From Nocardia gamkensis NBRC 108242 (GTDB lineage: Bacteria; Actinomycetota; Actinomycetes; Mycobacteriales; Mycobacteriaceae): 57,513 nt of DNA. The DNA is taken from contig NZ_BDBM01000047.1 of NCBI RefSeq assembly GCF_001612985.1, positions 1 to 57,513 of the forward strand. The letters run 5' to 3'. Shown in pieces: positions 49,548 through 57,513 of this stretch (within the stretch, counting starts at the first letter, position 1; the number at the start of each line of letters is the position of its first letter). The translations under genes and the position numbers were made by a program. The notes beneath the pieces were generated by a model. It worked only from the letters and a program-made list of their open reading frames with translations, ran no database searches and was not told the origin of the DNA.

Positions 49548-51818
49548 GTGAGCTCGTTCCGCAAACCGCGAGGACGTGGACGCGGCGCCAAGGGGGCTCC
49601 CCCGGCCGCACCGTATGCCTCGATCGCGGGCTGGACGCAGCGGCCGGATGCGGCGAAGCGGAACGCACGCGAGCGTCGCGAACGCGCGGCGGCCCGCCGG
49701 AAATCACGGCCGCCCACCCCGCGTCCGGCGCAGCCGGATCGGCCGCCGCGCAGCAGAGCCGAACGTATCCGTCGCCTGCTGCTGGCCTTGTTCATCCTCT
49801 TCGGCGTGGTGCCCGCGCTGCTGTCGGTCCTGGCGTACTGGAGCGCCGAGATCCCGGATCCGAATGCGGTGCAGTCGAATCAGATCGCGACCATCTTCGC
49901 CTCCGACAGCAGCACCGTGCTCGCGAAAATCGTTCCGCCGGACGGAAACCGGACGCCAGTTCCGTTGTCCGATGTGCCGCGGCCGGTACGCGACGCGGTG
50001 CTGTCGGCGGAGGACCGCAATTTCTACACCAATCCCGGTTATTCGACTTCCGGTTTCCTGCGTGCCGCACGGGACAACCTGCTCGGCAAGGACAACGCGG
50101 GTGGCGGCTCCACGATCACCCAGCAGTACGTCAAGAACGCGTTCCTCGGCTCAGAGCGCACCGTCACCCGCAAGATGCGCGAACTGATCATCGCGGCGAA
50201 GATGGCGCGGCAGTGGAGTAAAGACGACATCCTCGCCGCGTACCTCAACACCATCTACTACGGCCGCGGGTCCTACGGCATCGCCGCGGCGGCCAAAGTC
50301 TACTTCGACAAACAGGTCGACCAGCTGACCCTCGCGGAGGGCGCGGTAGTCGCGGCGCTGATCCGGACGCCATCGATCCTCGACCCGGAAACCCACCTCG
50401 CGGACCTCAAAGCGCGCTGGCGCTACGTGCTCGACGGAATGGTGGAGATGGGCGCGCTGGCGCCGGGCGATCGCGACGCGACCGTCTTTCCGCCGATCAT
50501 CCCGCTCACCCAGATCCCGGACGACAATGTGACCCGCGGCCCCGAGGGCCTGATCCGCAACCAGGTGGTGCGCGAACTGCGCGACTCCGGCATCAGTGAG
50601 CGCGACTTGAACAAGGGCGCGTTGCAGATCACCACCACCATCGACACCAGGGCGCAGCAGGCGGTGCTGGGCGCGGTGCGCGACCGGCTCGGTGCGCAGC
50701 CACCGGAACTGCGCGCCGCGGTGGTGTCGATCGATCCGCGCTCCGGCGCGGTGCGCGCGTACTTCGGCGGCTACGACGGTATCGGCTTCGATTTCGCCCA
50801 GGCGCCGTTGCAGACCGGGTCGGCGTTCAAGGTCTTCGCGGCGATCGCCGCGCAGCAGCAGAGCATCCCGCTTTCCCGCGTGCTGGACAGCTCCCCCGTG
50901 ACCGACCGCGGTACCCGGATCACGAACGTGGACGGCGAATCATGCGGCAAGTGCACCATGGCGGAGGCGCTGAAGCGCTCGCTGAACACCAGCTTCTACC
51001 GGTTGACCATGTCGATGTTCGACGGCCCGCAGGCGATCGCGGACGCGGCGCACGCGGCAGGCATCCCCGAGGAACTGCCGGGCGTGCCGGGCAAGACCCT
51101 CACCGAGGACGGCGGGCGACCGCTGAACGGGATCGTCCTCGGGCAGTATTCGGTCCGGCCCATCGACATGGCCTCGGCCTACGCCACGATCGGCGCGTCG
51201 GGCGTCTATCACCGGCCCTATTTCGTACAGCGCGTGGTGAGCGGTGACGGGCGGGTGCTCCTGGATCGCGGCCCGGACCAGCAGGTCGGTGAACAACTGC
51301 CGGAGGGCAAGCAGAGCATCCCCCGCAAGATCGCGGAGAACACCACCGCGGCGATGCTCCCGATCGCGGCCTACTCCAATGGGCACGCGCTGAAGAACAA
51401 CCGTCCCTCGGCCGCCAAAACCGGTACCACGCAACTCGGTACGAGCGATCTGAACAAGGACGCGTGGATGATCGGGTTCACCCCGTCGCTGTCCACGGCG
51501 GTATGGATCGGAACCGAGCAGTCCCAGCCGATCCGCACCGCGCGCGGCGCCGATATCTACGGCTCCGGCCTACCAGCCGACATCTGGAAACAGGTGATGG
51601 ACGACGCGCTCGACGGCACGCCCATCGAACAGTTCCCGGGGACGCAGGCCCCGGACCGGCCGAATCAGAACAAGCCTCCCTCGGGCGGCCCCTACGACAT
51701 CCTCAATCCGCCGCAGCAGTCACCGCAGCGCGAACCCGCCGTGATCATCCCGTCCAGCCCGCAACCGCCCAGGGAGGTGGAGATTTTCCCGGGCCTGAGC
51801 ATTCCGGTTCCTGGATAG
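49548..51818 (+). CDS. Class A penicillin-binding protein (transglycosylase-transpeptidase)
   Basis: Bifunctional peptidoglycan synthase. The 756-residue product has a basic disordered N-terminus (1-72), one membrane anchor (about 76-98), a GT51 glycosyltransferase domain (about 115-300) and a transpeptidase domain (about 385-690). GT motifs are AEDRNFYTNPGYSTSGFLRA (Glu155) and GGGSTITQQYVKN. Transpeptidase motifs are SxxK Ser425-Lys428 (QTGSAFKVF), SLN (478-480) and KTGT (624-627). The C-terminus is a Pro-rich tail with no PASTA domain. The GTG at 49548 is preferred to the ATG at 49542 because the GGGAGGAG site lies at a proper distance. It is a paralogue of the PBP that begins at 57333. 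Confidence 0.9.
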   Translation: MSSFRKPRGRGRGAKGAPPAAPYASIAGWTQRPDAAKRNARERRERAAARRKSRPPTPRPAQPDRPPRSRAERIRRLLLALFILFGVVPALLSVLAYWSAEIPDPNAVQSNQIATIFASDSSTVLAKIVPPDGNRTPVPLSDVPRPVRDAVLSAEDRNFYTNPGYSTSGFLRAARDNLLGKDNAGGGSTITQQYVKNAFLGSERTVTRKMRELIIAAKMARQWSKDDILAAYLNTIYYGRGSYGIAAAAKVYFDKQVDQLTLAEGAVVAALIRTPSILDPETHLADLKARWRYVLDGMVEMGALAPGDRDATVFPPIIPLTQIPDDNVTRGPEGLIRNQVVRELRDSGISERDLNKGALQITTTIDTRAQQAVLGAVRDRLGAQPPELRAAVVSIDPRSGAVRAYFGGYDGIGFDFAQAPLQTGSAFKVFAAIAAQQQSIPLSRVLDSSPVTDRGTRITNVDGESCGKCTMAEALKRSLNTSFYRLTMSMFDGPQAIADAAHAAGIPEELPGVPGKTLTEDGGRPLNGIVLGQYSVRPIDMASAYATIGASGVYHRPYFVQRVVSGDGRVLLDRGPDQQVGEQLPEGKQSIPRKIAENTTAAMLPIAAYSNGHALKNNRPSAAKTGTTQLGTSDLNKDAWMIGFTPSLSTAVWIGTEQSQPIRTARGADIYGSGLPADIWKQVMDDALDGTPIEQFPGTQAPDRPNQNKPPSGGPYDILNPPQQSPQREPAVIIPSSPQPPREVEIFPGLSIPVPG

Positions 51819-52068
51819 CGATGATGCTGTGACCTTCCGTGGCCCGGCGGAACGCATGACATGGCAGCATCGTTTGCCAGAGTGAGAGCGAACAGCGAGT
51901 GCGTCGGAACGGGCCGACGCCGAAACCGCGGAAACGATGCGGAAGGATATGCGCTCGAGCGACGACAGCGCGGCGCGAGCGGCGGGCCCGGAGGCGGTAG
52001 CCTGCGCACCATGGAGGGCACCGGGAGCGACGCCAATTGAAGACAGACGAGACATAGGGGCTACGCCG

Positions 52069-52527
52069 GTGGATTTCAATGTCGTTGACCAACCCGAGAC
52101 GCTGGTGGCGGGAACAGTGCTTCGCAGCCCCGCGCTCGCGGTCGAGGGGCCGCGCCGCGCGAAAGTCGAAGAGGCGTGGAAGCGCAACCTGGCCCGCAAG
52201 CTGCCCGGACCGCCCACCACGGCGTACGTCGACCACGCGCCGGAGATCAATTCGTACCTGACCCATATCGTCGGCTACCGCTGCCACAGCTTGGCCGACC
52301 TGCAGCCCGGCGACGTGCTCGCCCGGGTGCCCGCCGGGCGCTTCGCCCGGTTCATCGCCAGCGGCGACAATCTCGGCGACACCATTGTGAGCATCTGGCG
52401 AGCGGTCTGGGACGCGGAGGCCGCGGGGCGGCTCCTACGCGCCTATACCGGCGACTGGGAACACTATCCGGACGCGCGAACGGTGGAAGTCTTCGTGGCA
52501 TTGGCAGACGATCAGGGCAACGGGTAG
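52069..52527 (+). CDS. Effector-binding-domain protein (GyrI-like), copy 1
   Basis: The 152-residue product matches the SOUL/GyrI-like fold used as small-molecule-binding domain in regulators, here alone. Recognisable features are the N-terminal strand FNVVDQPETLVAGTVLRS, the central Tyr/Cys stretch HIVGYRCHSLADLQPGDVLA, the RVPAGRFARFIASG strand and the end VEVFVAL. It is similar in plan to the next gene, so the two arose by tandem duplication and have diverged. The GTG at 52069 follows AGGGG. It could be a ligand-binding or hydrolase module; substrate unknown. Confidence 0.75.
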   Translation: MDFNVVDQPETLVAGTVLRSPALAVEGPRRAKVEEAWKRNLARKLPGPPTTAYVDHAPEINSYLTHIVGYRCHSLADLQPGDVLARVPAGRFARFIASGDNLGDTIVSIWRAVWDAEAAGRLLRAYTGDWEHYPDARTVEVFVALADDQGNG

Positions 52528-52536
52528 GAACAGACA

Positions 52537-52962
52537 GTGGACTTCGAGATCGTCACTTTGCCGCAGAGCATGGTCGCCGGCCTGACCGTGCCGCTGGCCG
52601 GCCGTGAGGTGACCGCACGTGACCTCGACCTGGTGAACTTCACGTGGGACCGGTATCTGGCGCGGGAGAAGACCGTGCCGCGGGTGGCCGCCTACATCGG
52701 CCAGAACGATCACGCCGTCGCGGTGCTCGGCTACGAGATCGGCGGGATGGACGAGTTGGACCCCGGCGATGTGCTCACCATCGTCCCGCAGGGCCGCTAC
52801 GCCAAATTCGTCGTCGCCGACAAGCCCTACGACCTGCTGCGCACCGCCTGGGCGCAGGTGGCCAAGGCCGAGAACGCGGGAACCATCACGCGCTCGCACA
52901 CCGCCGAGGTGGAGCGCTACACCGGCCCGGCGTCGGTGGAGGTCTACGTCTCCCTGGACTAG
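52537..52962 (+). CDS. Effector-binding-domain protein (GyrI-like), copy 2
   Basis: The 141-residue product shares the frame of copy 1: FEIVTLPQSMVAGLTVPLAG, AAYIGQNDHAVAVLGYEIGG, DVLTIVPQGRYAKFVV and VEVYVSLD. GTG start 9 bp after the stop of copy 1, so they are co-translated. In the family, a conserved Glu often binds ligand; the end VEVYVSLD shows it. Function unknown; may bind a drug or cofactor, alone or as a heterodimer with copy 1. Confidence 0.78.
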   Translation: MDFEIVTLPQSMVAGLTVPLAGREVTARDLDLVNFTWDRYLAREKTVPRVAAYIGQNDHAVAVLGYEIGGMDELDPGDVLTIVPQGRYAKFVVADKPYDLLRTAWAQVAKAENAGTITRSHTAEVERYTGPASVEVYVSLD

Positions 52963-52982
52963 CGCGGACGTCGTACCAACGC

Positions 52983-53013
52983 AGCCGGCCGGAGGCATTG
53001 CCTCCGGCCGGCT
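52983..53013. terminator. Bidirectional hairpin terminator between effector-binding gene and ino1
   Basis: Perfect 14-bp inverted repeat AGCCGGCCGGAGGC / GCCTCCGGCCGGCT with a 3-base loop, placed between convergent stops at 52962 and 53031. Confidence 0.8.
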
Positions 53014-53030
53014 TGCGTCGGTCCGCCGAA

Positions 53031-54131
53031 TTACTCCGCGCCGATGATGAAGGCTTCCAGCTGGGTGCGCGCGATGTCGTCGGCCAGCTGCTGCGGCGGG
53101 GACTTCATCAGGTAGGCCGAGGCCGGGATGACCGGTCCGCCGATGCCGCGGTCCTTGGCGATCTTCGCCGCGCGCACCGCGTCGATGATGATGCCTGCGG
53201 AGTTCGGCGAGTCCCACACCTCGAGCTTGTACTCCAGGTTCAGCGGCACGTCACCGAAGGCGCGGCCCTCCAGGCGGACGTAGGCCCACTTGCGGTCGTC
53301 GAGCCAGCCCACGTGATCGGACGGGCCGATGTGCACGTCGTTGGCGCCGAGCTCCTTCTTGAGGTTGCTGGTGACGGCCTGGGTCTTGGAGATCTTCTTC
53401 GACTCCAGGCGCTCACGCTCGAGCATGTTCTTGAAGTCCATGTTGCCGCCGACGTTGAGCTGCATGGTGCGGTCGAGCTGCACGCCGCGGTCCTCGAACA
53501 GCTTGGCCATCACGCGGTGGGTGATGGTCGCGCCGACCTGGCTCTTGATGTCGTCACCGACGATCGGGACACCGGCCTTCGTGAACTTCTCCGCCCAGAC
53601 CGGGTCGGAGGCGATGAACACCGGCAGCGCGTTGACGAACGCGACACCCGCGTCGATCGCGCACTGCGCGTAGAACTTGTCGGCTTCCTCCGAACCCACC
53701 GGCAGGTAGGACACCAGCACGTCGACGTTGTTGTCCTTCAGCACCCGCACCACGTCGACCGGCTCGGCCTCGGACAGCTCGATGGTCTCCGCGTAGTACT
53801 TGCCGATGCCGTCGAGGGTCGGGCCGCGCTGCACGACGACGTCGCTGGGCGGCACGTCGGAGATCTTGATGGTGTTGTTCTCGCTGGCGAAGATGGCCTC
53901 GGCCAGGTCGAAGCCGACCTTCTTCGCGTCCACGTCGAACGCGGCGACGAACTTGACGTCGCGGACGTGGTAGGGCCCGAACCGCACGTGCATCAGACCG
54001 GGAACGGTCGCGGACTCGTCCGCGTCCCGGTAGTACTGCACGCCCTGGACCAGCGAAGAGGCGCAGTTTCCCACACCTACGATGGCGACGCGAACCTCTG
54101 TGGCGTTGTCAGCCTTCTCGATGTCACTCAT
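53031..54131 (-). CDS. ino1: Inositol-3-phosphate synthase
   Basis: Converts glucose-6-phosphate to myo-inositol-1-phosphate with NAD+, the first step toward phosphatidylinositol, mycothiol and lipoarabinomannan-like envelope lipids. The 366-residue product shows the NAD motif VRVAIVGVGNCASSLVQGVQ, the SYLPVGSEEADKFYAQCAID segment, IVGDDIKSQVGATITHRVMA and LNVGGNMDFKNML. This is the short actinobacterial form. The ATG at 54131 follows GAGGG and overlaps the PadR stop by 8 bp, so the two are co-expressed. Order PadR-ino1 equals Rv0047c-Rv0046c. Confidence 0.93.
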   Translation of the reverse strand: MSDIEKADNATEVRVAIVGVGNCASSLVQGVQYYRDADESATVPGLMHVRFGPYHVRDVKFVAAFDVDAKKVGFDLAEAIFASENNTIKISDVPPSDVVVQRGPTLDGIGKYYAETIELSEAEPVDVVRVLKDNNVDVLVSYLPVGSEEADKFYAQCAIDAGVAFVNALPVFIASDPVWAEKFTKAGVPIVGDDIKSQVGATITHRVMAKLFEDRGVQLDRTMQLNVGGNMDFKNMLERERLESKKISKTQAVTSNLKKELGANDVHIGPSDHVGWLDDRKWAYVRLEGRAFGDVPLNLEYKLEVWDSPNSAGIIIDAVRAAKIAKDRGIGGPVIPASAYLMKSPPQQLADDIARTQLEAFIIGAE

Positions 54132-54681
54132 GGCCGGTATTTCCCTCTTTCTGTGGTGCCGCCTTCGTCGATTGCTCCGCCGCAATCAACTCGTTGAGCC
54201 AGCGCACTTCGCGCTCGCTTGATTCGAGTCCGAGTTGATGGAGCTGCCGGGTGTAGCGATCCAGCGAACCGCTGGCCTTCTTGATCGCCTCCCGGAGCCC
54301 CTCTCGGCGCTCCTCGACCTGACGCCGCCTGCCCTCCAGGATCCGCATCCGCGCTTCCGCGGGGGTGCGGCTGAAGAAGGCCAGATGAACGCCGAAGCCG
54401 TCGTCGGTGTAGTTCTGCGGTCCGGTGTCGGCGAGCAACTCGCTGAACCGCTCCCGCCCGGCCGGAGTCAGTTGGTAGACCCGTCGCGCACGGCGAGTCG
54501 TCGCGCCCGCGGGGATCTCCTCGGCGATCAACCCGTCGGCCTGCATGCGGCGCAGCGTCGGGTAAAGGGATCCGTAGGAGAAGGCACGAAACGCCCCGAG
54601 CAGGCCGGTCAACCGCTTGCGCAGTTCGTAGCCGTGCATGGGCGCTTCGAGGAGCAGCCCGAGGATTGCCAGCTCGAGCAC
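54124..54681 (-). CDS. PadR-family transcriptional regulator
   Basis: The 185-residue product has the PadR winged helix at residues 1-80 (ELAILGLLLEAPMHGYELRK, SYGSLYPTLRRMQADGLI) and a C-terminal coiled-coil dimerisation part (about 95-180). It is the orthologue in position of Rv0047c. GTG start. It overlaps ino1 and is likely to control it, which is inference from context. Its promoter region has a run TGTACAG-like near 54700 that could be an operator. Confidence 0.88.
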   Translation of the reverse strand: MLELAILGLLLEAPMHGYELRKRLTGLLGAFRAFSYGSLYPTLRRMQADGLIAEEIPAGATTRRARRVYQLTPAGRERFSELLADTGPQNYTDDGFGVHLAFFSRTPAEARMRILEGRRRQVEERREGLREAIKKASGSLDRYTRQLHQLGLESSEREVRWLNELIAAEQSTKAAPQKEGNTGHE

Positions 54682-54794
54682 CGGGCTTCACCCCCTGACT
54701 GTTGTACAGACCTAACCGATGGATGCGACTTTCCACTATATCGGAGCGATACATCTGTGCACAGACCGCCACCAGGTACGGGCGTTGCGTTGCT

Positions 54795-55592
54795 TCAGCG
54801 AGAGCCGGGGAAGATCGTGATCGGCTCGCCCGCGAAGGTGACCTTCGCGTACCCGGTCGCGCCGCCCTTGCACTTCACGTAGATATTCGCCACGGGACCG
54901 CGATCGGCCGCGTCGGGTGTGTCGAACCCCAAGCCGACGTGGCTGATCTCGCCGTCCGGGCACCGCACCGTCTGCCGCGCGCCGGCCAGCAGCCGGGCGA
55001 TGGCGGGCACGTCGATGGCGGCGAGGTCGAAGGTGCGCGTCCCCGTCCTGCGCTCGGAGGTCCGCGAGGTGCCGAAGTCGCCGTCGTAGCGGTAGTCGCC
55101 GGTCTGGGCTTCGTTGCCGGGCTGCTGCCGGTCCACGATGGCGTACTTCGGGTACAGCGTGACCTCGTCGGCGATCAGGTCGCCGAATTCGGTCCGGTAC
55201 TCCGCGAGAAAGTAGGCCAGGCCTGCACCGGTGGTCATATCGGGGACCTTCTCCGACGACCCGGGCAGATCGATGCCGCAACGACTGATCGCTCCCACCA
55301 TCGCACCGGCGACCAGGGCGGCAGCGATGGTGTAGACCGGCGCCAGCCAGCGCCGCGGCCGCCTGCGGTCGACGCGGACCACCGGGGCGTTCGCGAGTTC
55401 TCCCGGAATCTGTAGATCCCCGATCAGCGCGTCGAGTTCGCCGAAGGATTTGGCTCGCATCGCCTCCGCGGTCCGCGCGGCGTGCTCGCTCGCGGTGAGC
55501 TGGCCATCGGCCAGCGCGGCGTCGAGCAGGCCGCAGACATCGGCGCGGTCGGTGTCGCGGGCGCGGATGCCGCTGTATCGGGTCGTCGCCAT
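54795..55592 (-). CDS. DUF1707 membrane protein, single N-terminal domain
   Basis: The 265-residue product has one DUF1707 domain (about 8-62: IRARDTDRADVCGLLDAALADGQLT, LGDLQIP-like end), one membrane segment (about 83-105, WLAPVYTIAAALVAGAMVGAI), and a C-terminal extracellular domain of about 150 residues. Extracellular Cys residues (CPDGE and CKGG) may form a disulfide. The C-terminal half resembles that of the gene upstream (55596-56687), so the two are paralogues. Function unknown; located just upstream of PadR-ino1 and 3 bp from its paralogue. GPI-like or lipoprotein motifs are absent. Confidence 0.75.
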   Translation of the reverse strand: MATTRYSGIRARDTDRADVCGLLDAALADGQLTASEHAARTAEAMRAKSFGELDALIGDLQIPGELANAPVVRVDRRRPRRWLAPVYTIAAALVAGAMVGAISRCGIDLPGSSEKVPDMTTGAGLAYFLAEYRTEFGDLIADEVTLYPKYAIVDRQQPGNEAQTGDYRYDGDFGTSRTSERRTGTRTFDLAAIDVPAIARLLAGARQTVRCPDGEISHVGLGFDTPDAADRGPVANIYVKCKGGATGYAKVTFAGEPITIFPGSR

Positions 55593-55595
55593 CGC

Positions 55596-56687
55596 CTATC
55601 CCTCGAACGGCCGGACGAGGCGGATCTCGCCCGCCGGGGTCAGCGTGAAGTAGCCGTTCTCCCTGGCCGGGTTGTTCACATGAACAGTGACGGTTGGTTC
55701 GGCGGAGCCCCGGTTGCCGTTCGCTTGCACCATGAAATGCGACACAGCGCCGCCGGGGACCCGGGTGATCGTGGCCGCGTCGGCGAGTGCCCGGCCGATC
55801 GCCTCCACGTTCAACGTGCCCAGGTCCACCGTGGGCGTGTCGGCCTTGCGAGTCTCGATCTTCCCGGACTGCGCGAAACCACCGCGGTAGTCGTAGGAGA
55901 CCTTCCGGTTCGGCTGGCCCGGCACCGCCCGGACGAGCGTGGCGTAATTTTCGTGCATATACAGCTCGTCGACTTGAAGGTCGCCGAATTTCCGCTGGTA
56001 ATTCCGTAGGAATGTGGCGATTCCTTCGTTGGTGTGCAGGCTCGGCGTGGGGATCACCAAAGGCTGCACCGCCCCTTGGTCCAGCACGGGCAGGGCTTGC
56101 GCCGCCGGTCGCGGTGCCTCCGCCTCCCGGGTGACCGCGAGAGATCCGGCGCAGGCGGCCAGCACCGCGGCCACGGTCACCGCACCCACGTACCACTGAC
56201 GGCGACGCGAACGCGGCGGCCGCGGCGGGGGGGCGACATCGCGGGCCCGCTGCAAGTCCGAGACCAGATCCTTCAGATCGCCGAGGGTGCGCGCCTCCGC
56301 GGCGAGTTCGGTGAGGGTGTCGTGCTCCTCTTCGGTCAGCTGGCCGTCGGCGCGGGCGGAGTCGAGCAGGTCGCGAGTAGTGGCGCGATCGGCATCGCGC
56401 GCCCGGGTGTGATCGGGATAACTTCCTCCGGATGCCGAGCGGCGCAATACTTTTCGCGTGGCCGACGAGCGCTGCGCGGTGAACCCGCGCGCGGCGGCGG
56501 GGGTTTGCAGATCGGCGGTGAGCGCGGCCAGTTCGCCGAGCGTTTTCGCCGCCGCGGCCTGCGCGATTCGGTCGTGGTACTCGTCGGCGCCGAGCTGCCC
56601 CTCGGCGTAGGCGGCATCCAGCAGGCTGGACGCGGTGGCGCGGTCGAGGTCACGCGCTCGCGTGCGCCCGGATGCTGCGGTGGACAC
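55596..56687 (-). CDS. DUF1707 membrane protein with two tandem DUF1707 domains
   Basis: The 363-residue product has two DUF1707 domains: first about 11-63 (TRARDLDRATASSLLDAAYA), second about 93-146 (TRARDADRATTRDLLDSARA). A membrane segment follows (about 165-188) and then an extracellular domain like that of its paralogue (FLRNYQRKFGDLQVDELYMH versus FLAEYRTEFGDLIADEVTLY). Start probably GTG 56687; the frame is open to 56738. The next gene begins 3 bp after its stop, so the two are an operon. Function unknown. Confidence 0.75.
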   Translation of the reverse strand: MSTAASGRTRARDLDRATASSLLDAAYAEGQLGADEYHDRIAQAAAAKTLGELAALTADLQTPAAARGFTAQRSSATRKVLRRSASGGSYPDHTRARDADRATTRDLLDSARADGQLTEEEHDTLTELAAEARTLGDLKDLVSDLQRARDVAPPPRPPRSRRRQWYVGAVTVAAVLAACAGSLAVTREAEAPRPAAQALPVLDQGAVQPLVIPTPSLHTNEGIATFLRNYQRKFGDLQVDELYMHENYATLVRAVPGQPNRKVSYDYRGGFAQSGKIETRKADTPTVDLGTLNVEAIGRALADAATITRVPGGAVSHFMVQANGNRGSAEPTVTVHVNNPARENGYFTLTPAGEIRLVRPFEG

Positions 56688-56787
56688 AGACGGATCGTAA
56701 TCCGGATAACGGCGCGACGCGCCGGATCCGGCGCCCACCGGAGCCGGTCAATCCGCACAGCCCGGGGCGGCCCGATTCCAACACCGC

Positions 56788-56793
56788 TACTCT
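56788..56793 (+). promoter_or_regulatory. Candidate -10 box TACTCT of DUF5318 gene
   Basis: The hexamer ends 7 bases before the GTG at 56801, so transcription would start at the GTG itself and the mRNA would be leaderless. No Shine-Dalgarno sequence precedes the GTG, which agrees. Confidence 0.4.
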
Positions 56794-56800
56794 GGTTCTC

Positions 56801-57220
56801 GTGCGAATTCAGCGGCAAGTTGTCGACTACGCCCTCCGGCGCCGGTCGCTGCTGGCTGACGTCTATGCGGGCCGAGTCGATGTCGCCGAGGTGTGTGATG
56901 CGAATCCCTACCTCTTACGTGCGGCGAAGTTCCACGGTCGGGGGAGTGAGGTCACATGCCCCATCTGCCGGAAGGAACAACTGACCCTCGTATCCTGGGT
57001 CTTCGGCGACGGCCTCGGGCCGGTCGCCGGATCGGCTCGCACACCCGAGGAACTCGTGCGCCTCGCCGAGACGCGCGAGGAGTTCTCGGTCCATGTCGTC
57101 GAGGTATGCAGGACTTGCAGCTGGAATCATCTGGTGCAGTCCTATGTGCTCGGTTCCACGCCTGCGCCGCCACGCCGCCGCACCGGGACACGCGCGAACC
57201 GGCGCACCGCCGCCGAATGA
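56801..57220 (+). CDS. DUF5318 zinc-ribbon protein (Rv0049-like)
   Basis: The 139-residue product matches the actinobacterial DUF5318 family: RIQRQVVDYALRRRSLLADV, EVCDANPYLLRAAKFHGRGS, TCPICRKEQLTLVSWVFGDG and VEVCRTCSWNHLVQSYVLG. Two Cys pairs (CPIC and CRTC) form a likely zinc ribbon. The C-terminus is basic and disordered. It precedes a class A PBP gene, as Rv0049 precedes ponA1 in M. tuberculosis. The GTG at 56801 fits the family start; the longer frame from 56672 is shadow. Function unknown. Confidence 0.9.
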   Translation: MRIQRQVVDYALRRRSLLADVYAGRVDVAEVCDANPYLLRAAKFHGRGSEVTCPICRKEQLTLVSWVFGDGLGPVAGSARTPEELVRLAETREEFSVHVVEVCRTCSWNHLVQSYVLGSTPAPPRRRTGTRANRRTAAE

Positions 57221-57332
57221 AGTGCCAGGTCATTCGCCCGTCGGGTGACTCGCGGAGCCGGCATGCGTCCGCCGCGGTGACGACTACCGCTGATAGCCAC
57301 TTGGACCGCTACGAGTTATGGAGATCTTGTCA

Positions 57333-57513
57333 GTGAATTCGCCCTACGAGACTTCCCCCTACGGCGATGAGCCACACGGCGGCCGTCCTCCACAGAGTTC
57401 ACGTCCAAGTCCCAACCCGTACCAGAATCCCCGTCCCGGCCCGCCGCCCGGCGCCCGGCCGGTTCCGCCGCCCGGGGGGCGTCCCATCCCCGGTGAGCCA
57501 CGCGGCCCACAGG
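57333..57513 (+). CDS. ponA: Class A penicillin-binding protein (PonA1-like), N-terminus only
   Basis: Only the first 60 codons are in the window. They encode a Pro/Gly/Arg-rich disordered start (VNSPYETSPYGDEPHGGRPP, then PNPYQNPRPGPPPGARPVPP), typical of the cytoplasmic tail of actinobacterial PonA1. The GTG at 57333 has GGAG at a proper distance; an in-frame ATG at 57318 is an alternative. The identification rests mainly on its place after a DUF5318 gene, as in M. tuberculosis, so it is moderately sure. The gene runs off the right end. Confidence 0.65.
   Translation, partial: MNSPYETSPYGDEPHGGRPPQSSRPSPNPYQNPRPGPPPGARPVPPPGGRPIPGEPRGPQ

Overview
The window looks like chromosomal DNA of a high-GC actinomycete, most likely Nocardia or a close relative in the Mycobacteriales. 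The main evidence is the right-hand end: ino1 (inositol-phosphate synthase), a PadR regulator, a DUF5318 zinc-ribbon gene and the start of a class A penicillin-binding gene. These match the neighbourhood of Rv0046c-Rv0050 in Mycobacterium tuberculosis. A mycobacterial-type 19 kDa lipoprotein (LpqH family), a glucosylglycerate hydrolase very close to the mycobacterial GgH, F420-dependent enzymes and DUF397/DUF5753 pairs agree with this. No tRNA, rRNA, CRISPR array, transposase or integrase was recognised.

Layout. 0-6.2 kb: envelope and metabolism (GgH, secreted GH25 muramidase, Tat-exported PhoX phosphatase, a duplicated-domain membrane protein, an LpqH-like lipoprotein). 6.4-12.8 kb: an accessory stretch with an AbiE-type toxin-antitoxin pair, a DUF5753 helix-turn-helix gene with two tandem DUF397 genes (a visible 280-bp tandem duplication), a set of Nocardia-type hypothetical genes with signs of frameshift, an AAA ATPase and two truncated genes lying end to end. 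12.9-21.1 kb: small enzymes and regulators (two MerR, VOC, ABM, serine hydrolase), a pentapeptide-repeat protein, and a NarL-type two-component system with an extra kinase-like membrane protein. 21.3-24.2 kb: a P-loop NTPase with eleven 32-residue Sel1-type repeats and a small partner gene. 25.7-30.9 kb: a tightly packed four-gene operon ending in a TPR protein and a caspase-like CHAT protease with an intact His/Cys dyad.

31-45.7 kb: housekeeping and catabolic genes: F420 enzymes, an epoxide-hydrolase-like protein, a histidine-rich protein, an amino-acid ABC transporter with a fused binding protein and permease, PucR regulator, phosphotriesterase-like lactonase, a SugC-like ATPase, HxlR regulator, thiolase, menC, and a DUF2786/TIGR04338 pair. 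45.8-49.1 kb: a sugar ABC transporter (binding protein and two permeases) resembling LpqY-SugAB, whose likely ATPase lies 5.6 kb upstream. 49.5-57.5 kb: a class A PBP, two effector-binding-domain paralogues, PadR-ino1, two DUF1707 membrane proteins, DUF5318 and the cut-off start of a second class A PBP.

The most interesting parts are the CHAT operon and the NTPase-Sel1 module. Both have the build of bacterial conflict or programmed-cell-death systems, and they lie within 10 kb of each other and about 13 kb from the AbiE/DUF397 stretch. Their function is inferred from domain architecture only.
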